Below, in pieces: positions 63,190 through 64,000 of a stretch of 64,000 nucleotides of DNA. The stretch comes from CAWIHK01 sp963835935 (GTDB lineage: Bacteria; Bacteroidota; Ignavibacteria; UBA10030; CAVZMI01). The stretch spans positions 1,736,001 to 1,800,000 of the forward strand of contig CAWIHK010000001.1 in the NCBI GenBank assembly GCA_963835935.1, given 5' to 3'. The notes beneath the pieces are model-generated. The model saw only the letters and a list, made by a program, of their open reading frames with translations. It had not been told where the DNA came from and ran no database searches. The translations under genes and the position numbers were made by a program. Numbering within the stretch: the first letter of the stretch is position 1; each line of letters begins with the position of its first letter.

Positions 63190-64000
63190 CTAAACCAGCC
63201 CTTGATCTAACATCGCATTCGCGACTTTTATAAATCCGCCGATGTTGGCTCCGTTTACATAATTTCCGGGTGTATCGTAGATATCGGCAGTCTCGACACA
63301 TGTTCGGTGAATATTTTGCATTATCTGATGCAATCGATGATCCACTTCTTCGCTTCCCCACGGCAAGCGCATGCTGTTCTGTGACATCTCCAGTCCAGAG
63401 GTTGCAACTCCGCCGGCATTCGATGCTTTGCCCGGCGCGAAAAGAATTCCAGCCTGCTGAAATGCATGCACTCCATCGAGTGTCGTCGGCATGTTTGCAC
63501 CTTCGCATACGCAGATGCAACCATTTTTAATAAGTTCTTTCGCGTCGTTGAGATTTAATTCATTTTGAATCGCGCATGGCAATGCGATATCGGCTTTCAC
63601 TCCCCACGGGTGTTTCCCGGGGAAAAATTCCGCTTTGAATTTTGTCGCGTAATCCTGCACCTGATCGCGTGCACTCGCGCGCATCTCGAGCATATAATCT
63701 ATCTTTTCTCCGTGAATGCCGTTCTTGTCGTAAATGAAACCATCTGGCCCTGATAATGTAACAACACGCCCTCCGAGCTTGTTCACTTTTTTTACTACTC
63801 CCCATGCAACGTTTCCAAATCCGGATACGGCAACAGTTTTCCCTTCAATGGAAAATCCTTTTGTCCGCAACATTTCTTCCGTAAAATAAACTACCCCATA
63901 ACCGGTTGCTTCGGGACGCACAAGCGATCCGCCCCAATTAATTCCTTTGCCTGTCAACACACCGGAGAATTCGCGGGTGAGGCGTTTATATTGACCGAAG
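63190..64000 (-). CDS. gdhA: Glutamate dehydrogenase, C-terminal part (cut by window edge)
   Basis: The open frame continues through the right edge (codons for FGQYKRLTREFSG precede the first internal start), so this is the 3' 270 codons of the gene. Visible are WGGSLVRPEATGYGVVYF, the Rossmann motif VSGFGNVAWGVV, ALPCAIQNELN, CEGANMPTT and the C-terminal VNGANIGGFIKVANAMLDQGLV. These are typical of the hexameric NADP-type enzyme linking 2-oxoglutarate, ammonia and glutamate. It lies upstream of the double-receiver/PPDK-N gene on the same strand. Confidence 0.95.
   Translation of the reverse strand, partial: FGQYKRLTREFSGVLTGKGINWGGSLVRPEATGYGVVYFTEEMLRTKGFSIEGKTVAVSGFGNVAWGVVKKVNKLGGRVVTLSGPDGFIYDKNGIHGEKIDYMLEMRASARDQVQDYATKFKAEFFPGKHPWGVKADIALPCAIQNELNLNDAKELIKNGCICVCEGANMPTTLDGVHAFQQAGILFAPGKASNAGGVATSGLEMSQNSMRLPWGSEEVDHRLHQIMQNIHRTCVETADIYDTPGNYVNGANIGGFIKVANAMLDQGLV

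Overview
The window looks like a chromosomal segment of a Bacteroidota-related bacterium of the FCB group, most likely from the Ignavibacteria side rather than classical Bacteroidia. Evidence: a secreted GH5 glycosidase ends in a type IX secretion (Por) sorting domain with the NFPNPFNPTT motif, and DUF2723, DUF4783, DUF4296 and TonB-plug proteins are present. Clear Shine-Dalgarno sequences precede many genes, and the pyr operon has a PyrR-type leader; both are unusual for Bacteroidia. No rRNA, tRNA, CRISPR array, transposase or integrase was seen. Most genes are on the minus strand in tight operons.

Layout. 0.1-7.3 kb: an acyl-CoA dehydrogenase, then a minus-strand unit pgeF > glmS > COG2403-type GTPase > argF > arcC. 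7.4-11.8 kb: a DUF4783 protein and a 1300-residue NtrY-like histidine kinase. 12.1-13.2 kb: a Tyr/Trp-rich DUF6600-like protein. 13.4-16.4 kb: pyrR-pyrB-pyrC, preceded by a leader with a PyrR-binding motif and mutually exclusive hairpins. 16.7-20.1 kb: a lineage-specific five-ORF operon (transglutaminase-like protein, signal-peptide RHS-core protein, small membrane protein, short ORF, membrane-anchored protein). 20.2-24.6 kb: an accessory segment (GH5, SRPBCC, SnoaL-like) bounded by two copies of the guaA 3' end, like the scar of an insertion into guaA. 24.6-30.3 kb: efp-accB-accC-gcvH-gcvPA-guaA, with several genes 1 bp apart. 30.6-36.8 kb: DUF4296 lipoprotein, GAF histidine kinase, purM, a TonB-plug receptor and a LOG-family protein. 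37-43.5 kb: a methyltransferase and two tandem paralogous DUF2723 membrane proteins. 43.8-48.5 kb: lepA-lepB-lepB-hemW. 48.8-55 kb: thrC, a small helical protein, apgM, an outer-membrane protein and pckA. 55.1-64 kb: a Gly/Arg-rich lipoprotein, a GlcD/Fe-S oxidoreductase, an AbrB/PIN toxin-antitoxin pair, a double-receiver/PPDK-N fusion and the 3' part of gdhA.

The most unusual content is between genes. Several families of short-period repeats (6-mers and 7-mers) start at or overlap stop codons. Two MITE-like elements with terminal inverted repeats share a core with a third, one-armed element. An inverted pair of REP-like hairpins lies beside guaA, and two gene-fragment duplications (guaA and the PPDK-N gene) bracket accessory cargo. 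The core metabolism is ordinary: pyrimidine and purine synthesis, biotin-dependent fatty-acid initiation, glycine cleavage, gluconeogenesis, glutamate and threonine metabolism, and cell-wall precursor synthesis.
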